From positions 1 to 42,735 of the IMG/VR virus record IMGVR_UViG_3300043331_000306: 42,735 nt of DNA; one strand, written 5' to 3'. A program made the translations under genes and the position numbers. Of this stretch, positions 12,551-20,458 are shown piece after piece (position 1 is the first letter of the stretch; the number at the start of each line of letters is the position of its first letter). Source of the stretch: a virus. Under the pieces are notes generated by a model, which saw only the letters and a program-made list of their open reading frames with translations, was not told the DNA's origin and did not search any database.

Positions 12551-12725
12551 AACCGCGCGCCGCTCGTGCGCGTGTCGCTCTCAGCCCATCAAATTGTCGT
12601 CCCCCAGTCACCCCCTTTTGCCCTCCGCGTCGGGGGGTCGAACCCACTTCCCAAACGCACATAGTTTTCTAGTTTCCGGAATTGGGGCACTTCGTGCCAA
12701 CCGCTAGCAGCGAGCTAAATGGAGC

Positions 12726-12754
12726 TTGACACGCTCGCCGCGGCGGGGGACAAT
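12726..12754 (+). promoter_or_regulatory. TTGACACGCT promoter-like element before small terminase
   Basis: TTGACA (12726-12731), a 17-base spacer and GACAAT (12749-12754), ending 7 bp before the proposed ATG of the small terminase. The flanks GCTTGACACGCT and ACAATCGCCG recur with identical spacing at 22165-22200. A transcript from here would be nearly leaderless for the terminase gene. Confidence 0.5.
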
Positions 12755-12761
12755 CGCCGCT

Positions 12762-13295
12762 ATGAAGCTACTTCCACAAGCACCAGCGGAGTTGGGAGAT
12801 GTGAACGAAGCGCACGCCGATGCCATCGAGCGAGCGCGCGAGCATCTCAACACGCCGCAGCGTGGTCGGCCGGTTGGAGTGCTGAACGGCCAGGGCAAGC
12901 AGCCGATGATCCTGCTCAAGAAGCTCTCCCTTCGACATAAGCAAGCTCTGAGTTTGACGCTGCAGGGGATGAGCCGGGAGGACGCGGCCGAGGCTACCCA
13001 GTTCACGCCGGAGTACATCACGTTTCTCCTGCGCCAGCCCATCGCGCGCGACTACATCGCTCACATCAATCAGGTGGAAGAGACGCGACTGCAAGCGCTG
13101 TTCGGCAAGTCCGTCAATGCGATGGTGAAGGGACTAGACCACGACGATCCTGACGTGGCGCTTCGGGCGGCGAAGTTGCAACTCCAAGCCACCGGGCGCC
13201 TCGAGCCCTCCGACGAGGGGAAGAAAACCGCCGAGGATGTCGTGCAAGCTATCCTCCTGGGAGTCCAAGTCAATGTTCACCAGGCGCCCAAGTAG
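12762..13295 (+). CDS. terminase small subunit
   Basis: A 177-residue protein starting MKLLPQAPAELGDVNEAHAD. A basic linker (RGRPVGVLNGQGKQ) leads into a helix-turn-helix-like domain (RHKQALSLTLQGMSREDAAE and following, about residues 57-95), then a long helical oligomerisation region. This order and its place at the head of the late operon fit a TerS that recognises the packaging site, although other genes lie between it and the large subunit. An upstream TTG at 12726 would extend the frame by 12 codons but falls inside the promoter-like element, so ATG 12762 is preferred. No strong ribosome site is seen. Confidence 0.65.
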   Translation: MKLLPQAPAELGDVNEAHADAIERAREHLNTPQRGRPVGVLNGQGKQPMILLKKLSLRHKQALSLTLQGMSREDAAEATQFTPEYITFLLRQPIARDYIAHINQVEETRLQALFGKSVNAMVKGLDHDDPDVALRAAKLQLQATGRLEPSDEGKKTAEDVVQAILLGVQVNVHQAPK

Positions 13296-13410
13296 AGCGA
13301 GCTGGATGCTAGCAGTGTGCCTGCTCGGCGTGGGGACGGTGATAGTACTCTGGCCTCCAGTGCTTGGTGTGCTGGTCTGGGCTGTTGCACTTCTAGTGCT
13401 ACTGGACTGA
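13273..13410 (+). CDS. 45-residue membrane protein
   Basis: Starts ATG 13273, inside the end of the small terminase gene, with GGGAG 9 nt upstream. After a short basic N-terminus (MFTRRPSRASW) it has two hydrophobic stretches (MLAVCLLGVGTVIVLW and VLGVLVWAVALLVLLD). Such size and topology fit a small membrane protein; a second holin is possible but nothing specific shows it. Confidence 0.6.
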   Translation: MFTRRPSRASWMLAVCLLGVGTVIVLWPPVLGVLVWAVALLVLLD

Positions 13411-13413
13411 ATC

Positions 13414-13590
13414 GTGCCCTGGACAGCGAAGGACGCGCACAAGCACACGAAGAAAGCGAGTAGTCCGCGCGCACGCGCATTGTGGGCGAAGGTCGCTAAC
13501 AAATCTCTCTCCAGCGGCGGCAGTGAAGCTAGCGCTATCCGTCGAGCGAACGCCGTCGTAGCTCGGCTCAAACGAGGTAAAGGAGGTTAG
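13414..13590 (+). CDS. 58-residue conserved-type small phage protein
   Basis: Starts GTG 13414, three bases after the previous stop, and begins MPWTAKDAHKHTKKASSPRA, continuing with RALWAKVANKSLSSGGSEAS and AIRRANAVV. This recalls a small family with the pattern W..A...HTKKA......W..VAN..L..G..E..AIR.AN, seen in phages and mobile elements. Its last codons contain the GGAGG of the next gene. Function is unknown. Confidence 0.68.
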   Translation: MPWTAKDAHKHTKKASSPRARALWAKVANKSLSSGGSEASAIRRANAVVARLKRGKGG

Positions 13591-13591
13591 T

Positions 13592-14002
13592 ATGACACAG
13601 GCAGTGCACTCAAGTCCCCCTCGTCGGCTAAACTTCCAAGCCGCGACGGACGCAGCTGTCACAGTCCCTGCAGCGGGGAATACTACTCTGCTGGAGATGG
13701 ATATCTCCCAGGTAGCGCGGGTCGCGGCGGAGATCAAGAACACCGGAGCGAACGCCTTCGACGCTTTCATCGTCAGCGGGAAAGTGGCCCCCGATGGTGA
13801 CTGGCTCACCCTGCTGAGCGCGGCGGCCGACTTTACCAGCCCCGCAGGGATAGTCGTCGATGCCAGCGGCGACCTCACCACACTCGCTGGTGGTGGAACA
13901 GGCTGGCTCATCCTCGACGTGCTCGGCTTCAATAAGCTGCGCATCCAGGCAAGCGGAGCTACGGGCGGTACGTCGGCTACTGTGAAAGCAGGAGGTGCGT
14001 GA
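13592..14002 (+). CDS. probable virion structural protein
   Basis: A 136-residue protein starting MTQAVHSSPPRRLNFQAATD. GGAGG lies 5 nt before ATG 13592. After a short N-terminal tail it is entirely strand-rich and Gly/Ala/Thr-rich (VSGKVAPDGDWLTLLSAAAD), resembling compact beta-sandwich head or tail accessory proteins. Position in the late operon supports a virion role, and its stop overlaps the next gene by one base. Confidence 0.6.
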   Translation: MTQAVHSSPPRRLNFQAATDAAVTVPAAGNTTLLEMDISQVARVAAEIKNTGANAFDAFIVSGKVAPDGDWLTLLSAAADFTSPAGIVVDASGDLTTLAGGGTGWLILDVLGFNKLRIQASGATGGTSATVKAGGA

Positions 14003-14427
14003 TGGCCGCGTTCAACAAGATTCAGGACTTCGTCGAGCAGCTGGGGCTCGCGGTTCACAACCTCAACACGCACACGCTGAAGGTCGCGCTGGTACGAGCG
14101 ACTGATCCCATCGTAGCGACCGATACGGTACTCACCGACATCACCCAGCCGACAGGCACTGGCTACACCGCGGGCGGCATCGACACGCAGAACACATGGG
14201 CCGAGAGCGGCGGTACGGGAACGCTGACCGGCACGAAAGCTGTGTGGACTGCGGGAGCCGCGGACTGGCAGAGCTTTCAGTACGTCGCGCTACACAACGA
14301 TGACGCCAGCGATCGACTGATCGGCTGGTGGGACTACGGTTCGCCGCTCACTCTGGGCAACGGGGAGACTTTCTCGGTCAAGTTCAACAACAGCGATACG
14401 ACAGGCACGATCCTGACCATCGCGTAA
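14002..14427 (+). CDS. probable virion structural protein
   Basis: A 141-residue protein beginning MAAFNKIQDFVEQLGLAVHN. ATG 14002 has AGGAGG 6 nt upstream and overlaps the previous stop. The opening, followed by LNTHTLKVALVRATDP, is typical of a family of short beta-rich phage proteins found with head and tail genes. Later strands include WQSFQYVALHNDDASDRLIG. The exact virion position cannot be told. Confidence 0.62.
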   Translation: MAAFNKIQDFVEQLGLAVHNLNTHTLKVALVRATDPIVATDTVLTDITQPTGTGYTAGGIDTQNTWAESGGTGTLTGTKAVWTAGAADWQSFQYVALHNDDASDRLIGWWDYGSPLTLGNGETFSVKFNNSDTTGTILTIA

Positions 14428-14437
14428 GGAGACAAAC

Positions 14438-14629
14438 GTGGATCTCAAGGAAATGACGGAAGAGCAACTCGACGCTGCGTTCAACGAAACGCAGGCGGTC
14501 ATCGGGAACGCTCAAGCGGCGCAGACGGCCATCGATAAGGAGCGTCGGCGGCGGCGTGCGGCAACGATGATCGAGGCGAAGCGGCGTGAGCTCGCCGCAC
14601 TCGAAGCCGACCTGGGAGAGCCCGCATGA
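14438..14629 (+). CDS. small coiled-coil protein
   Basis: A 63-residue product from GTG 14438 with AAGGAG 6 nt upstream, starting MDLKEMTEEQLDAAFNETQA. It is helical throughout with a poly-Arg patch (KERRRRRAA) and an acidic end. Its stop overlaps the next start by ATGA. Function is unknown. Confidence 0.6.
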   Translation: MDLKEMTEEQLDAAFNETQAVIGNAQAAQTAIDKERRRRRAATMIEAKRRELAALEADLGEPA

Positions 14630-14820
14630 CTCCCGGTGATCATCGCAAGCCGTGTTGCAAGCCCGAGGCGGGCAACCTCGGCCCCGTGGAGAAGTACAAC
14701 GGGCGAGACGATCTGACGTTCCAACGCTGTGGAGTGTGTGGCTGTCGGCACTTCGAGGCGGCGGTCGATCCGCTACGGCTCAACATGCGGGGCGCACAAG
14801 TTGGCGCGCAACGGGCCTGA
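14626..14820 (+). CDS. small zinc-ribbon protein
   Basis: A 64-residue protein with CC at residues 10-11 and C-x2-C-x-C-x-H at 35-42 (CGVCGCRH), enough ligands for one zinc site. The middle segment (GPVEKYNGRDDLTFQRCGVC) resembles small zinc proteins found in other phage late regions. Coupled to its upstream neighbour by ATGA. The role is unknown. Confidence 0.65.
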   Translation: MTPGDHRKPCCKPEAGNLGPVEKYNGRDDLTFQRCGVCGCRHFEAAVDPLRLNMRGAQVGAQRA

Positions 14821-15142
14821 GTCGCTCATCCGCGAGCAGATCAAGGTCAAGCGCGACGGCTTGGCCGAGAAGATCGCTCGCGTGCAGGGACGTGAGGAGT
14901 TCACCCCTGACATCCTCTACAAGTACGAGGCGGTGGTCGCTCTGTGTGATCGCGCGCTCGCTGTGCCGGAAGGCAGACTGGTGGAGGTGCTCACAACGCT
15001 CGCTGTGGAGTGCCGCGAGAAACTGGACGACCCGCGGCAGGAGTTCAACGAGGTGAAGGAGGAGCGCAAGCGGGTGGCGCTCACCTTGTTCGCCGACTAC
15101 TGCCGCCGCTGGATCGCGCGGGTGGAGCCGAGTCGTGGCTGA
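14801..15142 (+). CDS. hypothetical helical protein
   Basis: A 113-residue protein if started at TTG 14801 (GGGG 8 nt upstream), beginning MARNGPESLIREQIKVKRDG. The frame is open further upstream to 14729, but that part lies fully over the zinc-ribbon gene. Charged helices (AEKIARVQGREEFTPDILYK, then KLDDPRQEFNEVKEERKRVA) suggest a helical bundle. It overlaps the next gene by 8 bases. The start is uncertain and the function unknown. Confidence 0.55.
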   Translation: MARNGPESLIREQIKVKRDGLAEKIARVQGREEFTPDILYKYEAVVALCDRALAVPEGRLVEVLTTLAVECREKLDDPRQEFNEVKEERKRVALTLFADYCRRWIARVEPSRG

Positions 15143-17054
15143 CGTCACACTAGATGCAGCGATAGACAACGAGACCGCGCGCGCTCGGCGCACGATCGTC
15201 TTCGTCAGCGCGGACGTTGGCTATTGTTTCTTCAACGACTCGGACAGTGACTTTTTCTACACGAAGACCGAGGACGGTGGCCAGTCGTGGGAAACTCCGG
15301 TTGAGATCGACACGGACACCACGATCTCCTGCGTCGCTTTCGATGTTTGGTACGATCAGTGGACGCCCGGCAATTCCGGGAGCCTCATCCACATCGTCTG
15401 GGTCGAAACAGGGGACGATGATCCTCAGTATAGGAACCTGGACACCTCCGACGACTCGTTCGGCTCTCAGGTGACGATCGTGGCTGGAGGAAGTGCTGCC
15501 GGTGGCGTCGGCACACAACTGCAAGTGACAATAGCCATCGGCGGCAACCTGTACTTCGGTGGAAGCATAGACTCTGGAACGGAACGCTTCTTCTATCGTT
15601 CCACTAATGGCGGCACTAGTTGGGGGTCTCGTGCGGAGTTGATAGAAAGCTCGGGGGACACAGCTTTGATGTTCCCGGCAGCGAACACTGGCGACAACGA
15701 GGACATCGTAGCGTGTTACTACGATCTCAACGTCGATGAACTGACGCTCAAGTGGTACGACGACTCGGCGAACAGCTGGACTGAGTCTAGCCTTGTCCAA
15801 TCTTTTAACCCCGATAACACGGACCTGCTCGGCCATGGGATGTACTCGGCAACTATTCGGCACAGCGACGGGCACATCCTCCTGACGGCGGTTACGGAAA
15901 CAGACACGGCGACATCGGATCATGTGGTGTTCGATCTCAACCGCACATCGACGGCCTTCTCGATTTTAGAGAAGACGAAGATTACCGAGAACATCGACGA
16001 CCACACGCACCCCGCGATCTTCATAGACCAATCGACGGACGACATCTATGTGGCTTACAACGGGGCGCGCGACGGATCGCAGAGTTGGCAGCTAACCACG
16101 AACGTGTACTACGTCAAGTCGACGGACGACGGCGACACTTGGAGTAGTGGTGACACTGCGTATCGAGAAGGATCAGCGGACAACATAGCGCAAGTGTGGG
16201 TGCCACCGATGGGGCCTCGGTTCTATGCTGTGTGGAGACGGGACAACAGCGTCCTGGAAGGCAACGCAGTCAACAGCATTGACCTGACCGCCACGGGAGC
16301 GTTTGCACTCGACTGCCAACCAGGCACTTTCATCGTGACAGGCGTTGCGGCGACTACAGCGGCGGGAAAGGTGTTCGACGCGCAGCCCGGCGACTTCGAC
16401 ATTACTGGAGTAGCAGCGGGAGTGGGACGCGGCATATCCATCGACGCTCAACCAGCGGCTTTCAACGTAGTGGGCTTCGCTGCCACAACGCTCATTGACC
16501 GAGCACTGAATGCTGAGCCTGGCTCGTTTGCGCTGACTGGAGTAGCTGCCACTATTGTAGCCGGCCGTGTTGTAGATGCACAGCCAGGCAGCTTCACCAT
16601 CGTAGGATTTCAAGCTGATCTGGTCTACACACCAGTCAGCGGCGCCTTCGAGCTCAATGCGGAGCCTGGCTCCTTCACGCTGACTGGAGTCGACGCATCT
16701 CCAGTTGCAGGTAGAGTACTCGACTCTCAGCCAGGCGTGTTCACTCTCACAGGTTTCCTCGCCGCCGTGCTCGCGGATCGAACACTTGACGCGCAGCCTG
16801 GAGCTTTCACCCTAACGGGGGTTGACGCAGGCTTGATATCTGGTAGGATACTCGAGGCTGCGCCAGGAGTGTTTGCTGTCGTAGGAGTCGAAGCAGGCCT
16901 GTCACCACAGAGGGCGATTGTCGCTGAGCCGGGGGCGTTTGTAGTAGTCGGCTTCGCTGCAACGCTGGAAACGTCTGGAGCGCCGCTTGCAGTTCAGCGA
17001 CGCCTGATCAGGCGGATGGCAGATCGAACGATGATTCTTGGACGAAAGGAGTGA
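15135..17054 (+). CDS. sialidase-like beta-propeller protein with ten 22-residue repeats
   Basis: A 639-residue protein from GTG 15135 (GGAG 7 nt upstream). Residues 1-380 have the BNR/sialidase propeller look, with Asp-box motifs TEDGGQSW (45-52), STNGGTSW (156-163) and STDDGDTW (329-336). Residues 390-615 are ten tandem repeats of about 22 residues, consensus DAQPGxFTLTGVxAxxxxGR. Such xxGxFxLTGxxA repeats occur in phage tail and surface proteins as I recall. The last 20 residues are basic. Host-surface binding or glycan processing is inferred; catalytic sialidase residues could not be assigned. Its position before the large terminase is unusual for a tail protein. Confidence 0.7.
   Translation: MADVTLDAAIDNETARARRTIVFVSADVGYCFFNDSDSDFFYTKTEDGGQSWETPVEIDTDTTISCVAFDVWYDQWTPGNSGSLIHIVWVETGDDDPQYRNLDTSDDSFGSQVTIVAGGSAAGGVGTQLQVTIAIGGNLYFGGSIDSGTERFFYRSTNGGTSWGSRAELIESSGDTALMFPAANTGDNEDIVACYYDLNVDELTLKWYDDSANSWTESSLVQSFNPDNTDLLGHGMYSATIRHSDGHILLTAVTETDTATSDHVVFDLNRTSTAFSILEKTKITENIDDHTHPAIFIDQSTDDIYVAYNGARDGSQSWQLTTNVYYVKSTDDGDTWSSGDTAYREGSADNIAQVWVPPMGPRFYAVWRRDNSVLEGNAVNSIDLTATGAFALDCQPGTFIVTGVAATTAAGKVFDAQPGDFDITGVAAGVGRGISIDAQPAAFNVVGFAATTLIDRALNAEPGSFALTGVAATIVAGRVVDAQPGSFTIVGFQADLVYTPVSGAFELNAEPGSFTLTGVDASPVAGRVLDSQPGVFTLTGFLAAVLADRTLDAQPGAFTLTGVDAGLISGRILEAAPGVFAVVGVEAGLSPQRAIVAEPGAFVVVGFAATLETSGAPLAVQRRLIRRMADRTMILGRKE
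16302..16980 (+). repeat. ten tandem protein repeats of about 66 bp
   Basis: The C-terminal part of the propeller protein consists of ten repeats spaced about 66 bp apart, each coding for xAxPGxFxLTGVxA plus about nine variable residues. The fifth is longer (insert YTPVSG). DNA identity between units is low although the protein pattern is clear, so they are old or selected for protein sequence only. Confidence 0.85.
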
Positions 17055-17057
17055 GTC

Positions 17058-17585
17058 ATGGACGGACGAGGGCGAGAACGGAACAGGGCAGATGCAGTGG
17101 CGGACTTCCGCGAGATGATGGCCGCGGCACTGGCCACATTGGATGGCGACTTCGACGACCGCATCAAGGAACTGCAGCAACTGCGGAGAGAGATCGCCGA
17201 ACGACAGGGCGTCGCTCACACAGTCGAGCAGGCGCAGAAGCTGAAGCAAGAAGCCGATGCTGCGGCGGCGATGGTGAGAGAGGAAGCGCAGGGCGTGCTG
17301 ACGAGTGCTCGCAACTTCGAGGCTCGCCTGCGTGAGACCGCGAGTCAGGTCGCTGCGAAGGATCGCAACGTGGCTGAGCGGGAGGCGAAGCTGGCAGGTG
17401 AATTCGCAGAGCTCGATAAGCTCAGCGCAGACTTCAAGGCCTACGAGCAGAAGACCTCCGAGAATCTGCGAGCGCGGGAGCTAACAGTGGAGGAACGCGA
17501 GCGCGCCGTGGCCAGGGCTCACACCGAGGTCGAGGAGATGAAGCGCAAGCTCACAGAGCGCCTGGAGCAGCTTCGCACGTTCTAA
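17058..17585 (+). CDS. coiled-coil protein before large terminase
   Basis: A 175-residue protein starting MDGRGRERNRADAVADFREM with AAGGAG 6 nt before ATG 17058. From about residue 30 to the end it is a continuous charged heptad coiled coil (KELQQLRREIAERQGVAHTV and on; Glu/Lys/Ala/Arg). It could be a scaffold, packaging accessory or structural spacer. A separate scaffold candidate exists at 22705, so the call stays open. A 17-bp palindrome follows 4 bases after its stop. Confidence 0.65.
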   Translation: MDGRGRERNRADAVADFREMMAAALATLDGDFDDRIKELQQLRREIAERQGVAHTVEQAQKLKQEADAAAAMVREEAQGVLTSARNFEARLRETASQVAAKDRNVAEREAKLAGEFAELDKLSADFKAYEQKTSENLRARELTVEERERAVARAHTEVEEMKRKLTERLEQLRTF

Positions 17586-17589
17586 CTCG

Positions 17590-17606
17590 TGTACCAAATT
17601 GGTACA
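17590..17606. repeat. 17-bp dispersed palindrome, copy 5
   Basis: Exact TGTACCAAATTGGTACA filling the 30-bp gap between the coiled-coil gene and the large terminase gene, ending 9 nt before ATG 17616. Outer bases ACTCG and CAAGT extend the symmetry with one mismatch. Confidence 0.95.
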
Positions 17607-17615
17607 CAAGTGACC

Positions 17616-19217
17616 ATGACACCAGAAGCTAGAGTCATCGAGACCCTCTTCCACGTCGTCGATAAGAGGACGCAGGAAGTCGTGCAGTTTGCGTTGAACG
17701 AAGCTCAGCGTCGTGTGGACGAAGCGTGGTCGCATCGTATGCTCATTCCGAAAGCGCGCCAGAGGGGTATCTCCACATACTTCCTGGCGCGCTCTGCTGT
17801 TCGCTGTATGGGCAGACCGAATACCAGCGCAGTCGTCATCTCGCATGAGTCGGAAGCGACTGAGCGTATGTTTGCTCGGGTTAAGTTCTTCCTCGACACG
17901 ATGAAAGGGCCGAAGCCAGTCATCAAGAACAACTCCCGGCATGAGCTGACCTTCCCGAAGACCAACTCTACCTTCTGGATCGGTACGGCAGGAAGTCGGA
18001 AGTTCGGTCGTGGCGATACAGTCACCGACCTCCACTGCTCCGAGATAGCCTACTGGCCTGACGCTCGCTCCCTGATGGCTGGCTTGCTACAGGCAGTTCC
18101 GAAGACTGGCTGCGTATCGGTGGAGTCGACTGGGAATGGAATGGGGAACTGGTATCACAACGCCTGTATGAGGGCGGCGAAGGGACAGTCCAGCTTCGGC
18201 CTCGTGTTCCTGCCGTGGCACGAGGAGCCTCAGTACAGGCTGCAACTGGAGCCAGAAATCGCTGATGCCCTGATGTCCAACCTGCGCGAGGATATCGAGG
18301 AGCCAGAGCTAGTCCAAGCCTACGGCCTGGATGCTGGGCAACTGGCCTGGCGAAGGATGGTGTTGGAGGATGAACTCGAGGGCAGCCTGCGAGACTGGAA
18401 GCAGGAGTACCCGAGCTGCCTCGATGATTGCTTCCAGATGGCAGGTGGTGGTATCTTCACCAACATCCGCTATGTGGAGACATCACAGTGGAAGAGGCAC
18501 GATCAGTGGATGCACGTACTGGAAGGACACCCGAAGCCTGGACACATGTACGTGCTGGGAGGTGACGTAGCGGCTGGAGTCGGCGCGGACTCGAGCGTGA
18601 TGGAGATCTTCGACCTCATGGAGCAAGAGCAGGTCGGGGAGTGGGTGTCGAATAAGATCGAGCCAGATGTCTTCGGCGCGCGAGTTGTCGCCATGGCCAA
18701 ACACTTCAACGAAGCATACATCTGCGTCGAGAGCAACAATCATGGGATACTGACCCTGGCCACCATCCGAGACTTGTCCTATCCCTCAATCAAAGTCTAT
18801 AGGACTCCGCGAGCGAACTCTGGCCGCGGTAAGGATGATGTGAAGAAGGTAGTCGACCTCGGCCACCGCACGAGTGGCACTAGCAAGCCATTCGTGATTG
18901 GACTACTGCGGAAGACCCTCCGAGACGAATGGACTATTCACAGCCCAATCCTCAAGTCCGAGCTATCCTCCTTCATCGAGACCGAGACAGGAGACCTGGA
19001 GGCTGCAGAGGGCTGTAACGACGATACTGTAATCGCAGCTGCAATGGCCGCCTACGTCCGAACGAAGGCCACGCTGGCTCTGATGGAGCATACTCCTCTT
19101 CAACTCCCTCAGGGGGCATCACCACACTCGCTGGATTCGATGATCGAGGAGCTTACCTCCTCCCAGCCTGGCCTTCCCTTCCCTAAGAGCATGACGGACT
19201 ACTGGCCTGGACTATGA
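17616..19217 (+). CDS. terminase large subunit
   Basis: A 533-residue packaging motor. The ATPase half has a Walker A-like KARQRGIST (46-54) and Walker B HCSEIAYW (140-147), followed by a coupling segment ESTGNG. The RNase H-like nuclease half has Asp317 (GGDVAAG), Glu372 (CVESNNHG) and Asp469/Asp470 (CNDDTVIA). All terminase landmarks are present. The frame is open back to GTG 17589, where the palindrome would be read as YQIGT; ATG 17616 is preferred, though no clear ribosome site precedes it. The next gene overlaps by ATGA. Confidence 0.93.
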   Translation: MTPEARVIETLFHVVDKRTQEVVQFALNEAQRRVDEAWSHRMLIPKARQRGISTYFLARSAVRCMGRPNTSAVVISHESEATERMFARVKFFLDTMKGPKPVIKNNSRHELTFPKTNSTFWIGTAGSRKFGRGDTVTDLHCSEIAYWPDARSLMAGLLQAVPKTGCVSVESTGNGMGNWYHNACMRAAKGQSSFGLVFLPWHEEPQYRLQLEPEIADALMSNLREDIEEPELVQAYGLDAGQLAWRRMVLEDELEGSLRDWKQEYPSCLDDCFQMAGGGIFTNIRYVETSQWKRHDQWMHVLEGHPKPGHMYVLGGDVAAGVGADSSVMEIFDLMEQEQVGEWVSNKIEPDVFGARVVAMAKHFNEAYICVESNNHGILTLATIRDLSYPSIKVYRTPRANSGRGKDDVKKVVDLGHRTSGTSKPFVIGLLRKTLRDEWTIHSPILKSELSSFIETETGDLEAAEGCNDDTVIAAAMAAYVRTKATLALMEHTPLQLPQGASPHSLDSMIEELTSSQPGLPFPKSMTDYWPGL

Positions 19218-20458
19218 GAGTTCTCATGCTCAGCAAGGAGGGAGACGGTTGCGGGATCGCCTGGCAGCTTGTGCGGGAGGGGCACTCAGTTGACTTGTGG
19301 ATTAAGCGACCAGAGTATGAACACACACTTCGAGGGGTTGTGAATAGAATACCATCCTTCAGGCCGCATGTTGCCGATGCTGACTTGGTGCTATGCGACT
19401 TGGTGGGGTTCTCCGAGTACGCACCACTATTCAAGCGCCTGGGCAAGCCTGTACTTGGATGCAGCGATATAGCGGATATGTTGGAACTCGATCGCCGCCG
19501 TGGACTGGAGGTACTCCAGCGAGCTGGCGTCGCGCTGCCGACCACGCACTACTTCGACAGCCCTCGCAGCGCTGCTACATTGAAGTGGACTCACGAACCA
19601 GGCTACGTGGTGAAGCCCAGTAACAACCTCCACGTCAGCAAGACCTACATCTGTGAGCGTGAGGATATATACAAGTGGACACTGTCCACATATGACTCAA
19701 GTCAGGAGCTGATCGTCCAAGAGCTAGTCAACGGTATAGAGGTCTCCACTGAGGGTTGGTACAATGGGAGGGACTGGATAGGCCCCTTCAATCACACCTT
19801 CGAGGAAAAGCCTCTCGCCGCCGGAGGCTCAGGAGTGATGACTGGCTGCATGGGCAATGTAGTCGTACCAGTCGAACAGCCTGACAAGCTCGTGCGTGAG
19901 ACAGTGATGCGACTGGAGCCTATGTTGAAGAAGATGTCCTACAAAGGGCCAATCGACATAAACTGCATTGTCACCGATGACAGTGCCTACGCCTTGGAGA
20001 TAACGCCACGCTTCGGCTACGATGCCATCGAAGCGCTAATCCATGGCTTCAAGGAGCCCTTTGGCGGCTTCCTCTTCGATGTAGCAACGGGGATAGCGAA
20101 GACGATGCCCCTACGTGGCTTCGACCCTCTCATCTCTGTTCGAGTCGTGATGCCTCCCTACCCTGATCAGCGGCCCAGTAAGGATATGAGGGGTAGTCCA
20201 GTGTTGGGACTCGAAGGCCCTGGTGGATCAGTCTTCCCTTGCGACGTCTACAAGGATGGATCAAAGTACCACTACGCATCAAGTGACGGAGTGTTGGCGA
20301 AGGTAGCAGCGAACGGTCGGGATGTGAGAGAAGCGCGGCGACGAGTGTACGCTAGAGTTGACGACATCGTGGCGCTCGGCGCATACTACCGCAATGACAT
20401 TGGCGCGAGAGTTGAATCCAACCTGAGCAAGCTCAAGCAACAGGGGTGGCTATCATGA
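19214..20458 (+). CDS. PurD-like ATP-grasp enzyme inside the packaging operon
   Basis: A 414-residue protein with the layout of phosphoribosylamine-glycine ligase (PurD): N-terminal nucleotide-fold start (MRVLMLSKEGDGCGIAWQLV), the GKPVLGCSDIADMLELDRRR segment, then ATP-grasp motifs YVVKPSN (131-137), GIEVSTEGWYNG (174-185), TGCMGN (210-215), YKGPIDIN (243-250) and LEITPRFG (261-268). In PurD the last motif is usually E-x-N-x-RFGDPE; here the Asn is Thr and DPE is lost, so substrate or metal binding may differ. It overlaps terminase by ATGA and portal by ATGA, so it is made with the packaging proteins. It may ligate an amino acid or amine to a nucleotide, DNA base or protein; which is unknown. 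Confidence 0.8.
   Translation: MRVLMLSKEGDGCGIAWQLVREGHSVDLWIKRPEYEHTLRGVVNRIPSFRPHVADADLVLCDLVGFSEYAPLFKRLGKPVLGCSDIADMLELDRRRGLEVLQRAGVALPTTHYFDSPRSAATLKWTHEPGYVVKPSNNLHVSKTYICEREDIYKWTLSTYDSSQELIVQELVNGIEVSTEGWYNGRDWIGPFNHTFEEKPLAAGGSGVMTGCMGNVVVPVEQPDKLVRETVMRLEPMLKKMSYKGPIDINCIVTDDSAYALEITPRFGYDAIEALIHGFKEPFGGFLFDVATGIAKTMPLRGFDPLISVRVVMPPYPDQRPSKDMRGSPVLGLEGPGGSVFPCDVYKDGSKYHYASSDGVLAKVAANGRDVREARRRVYARVDDIVALGAYYRNDIGARVESNLSKLKQQGWLS

Noticed and set aside
12627-12660. tRNA T-arm-like sequence near GGGTCGAACCC, as a tRNA or attachment site
   Set aside because: The loop is only five bases, no acceptor, D or anticodon arms fit around it, and no integrase is present in the window.
15150-15923. 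Leftward 257-codon open frame
   Set aside because: It is antisense to the propeller protein, opposes the operon and shows no family features.
17589-17615. GTG start for the large terminase inside the palindrome (product beginning with YQIGT)
   Set aside because: No ribosome site precedes it, and the codons are the non-coding palindrome found elsewhere. The ATG at 17616 is preferred, but weakly.
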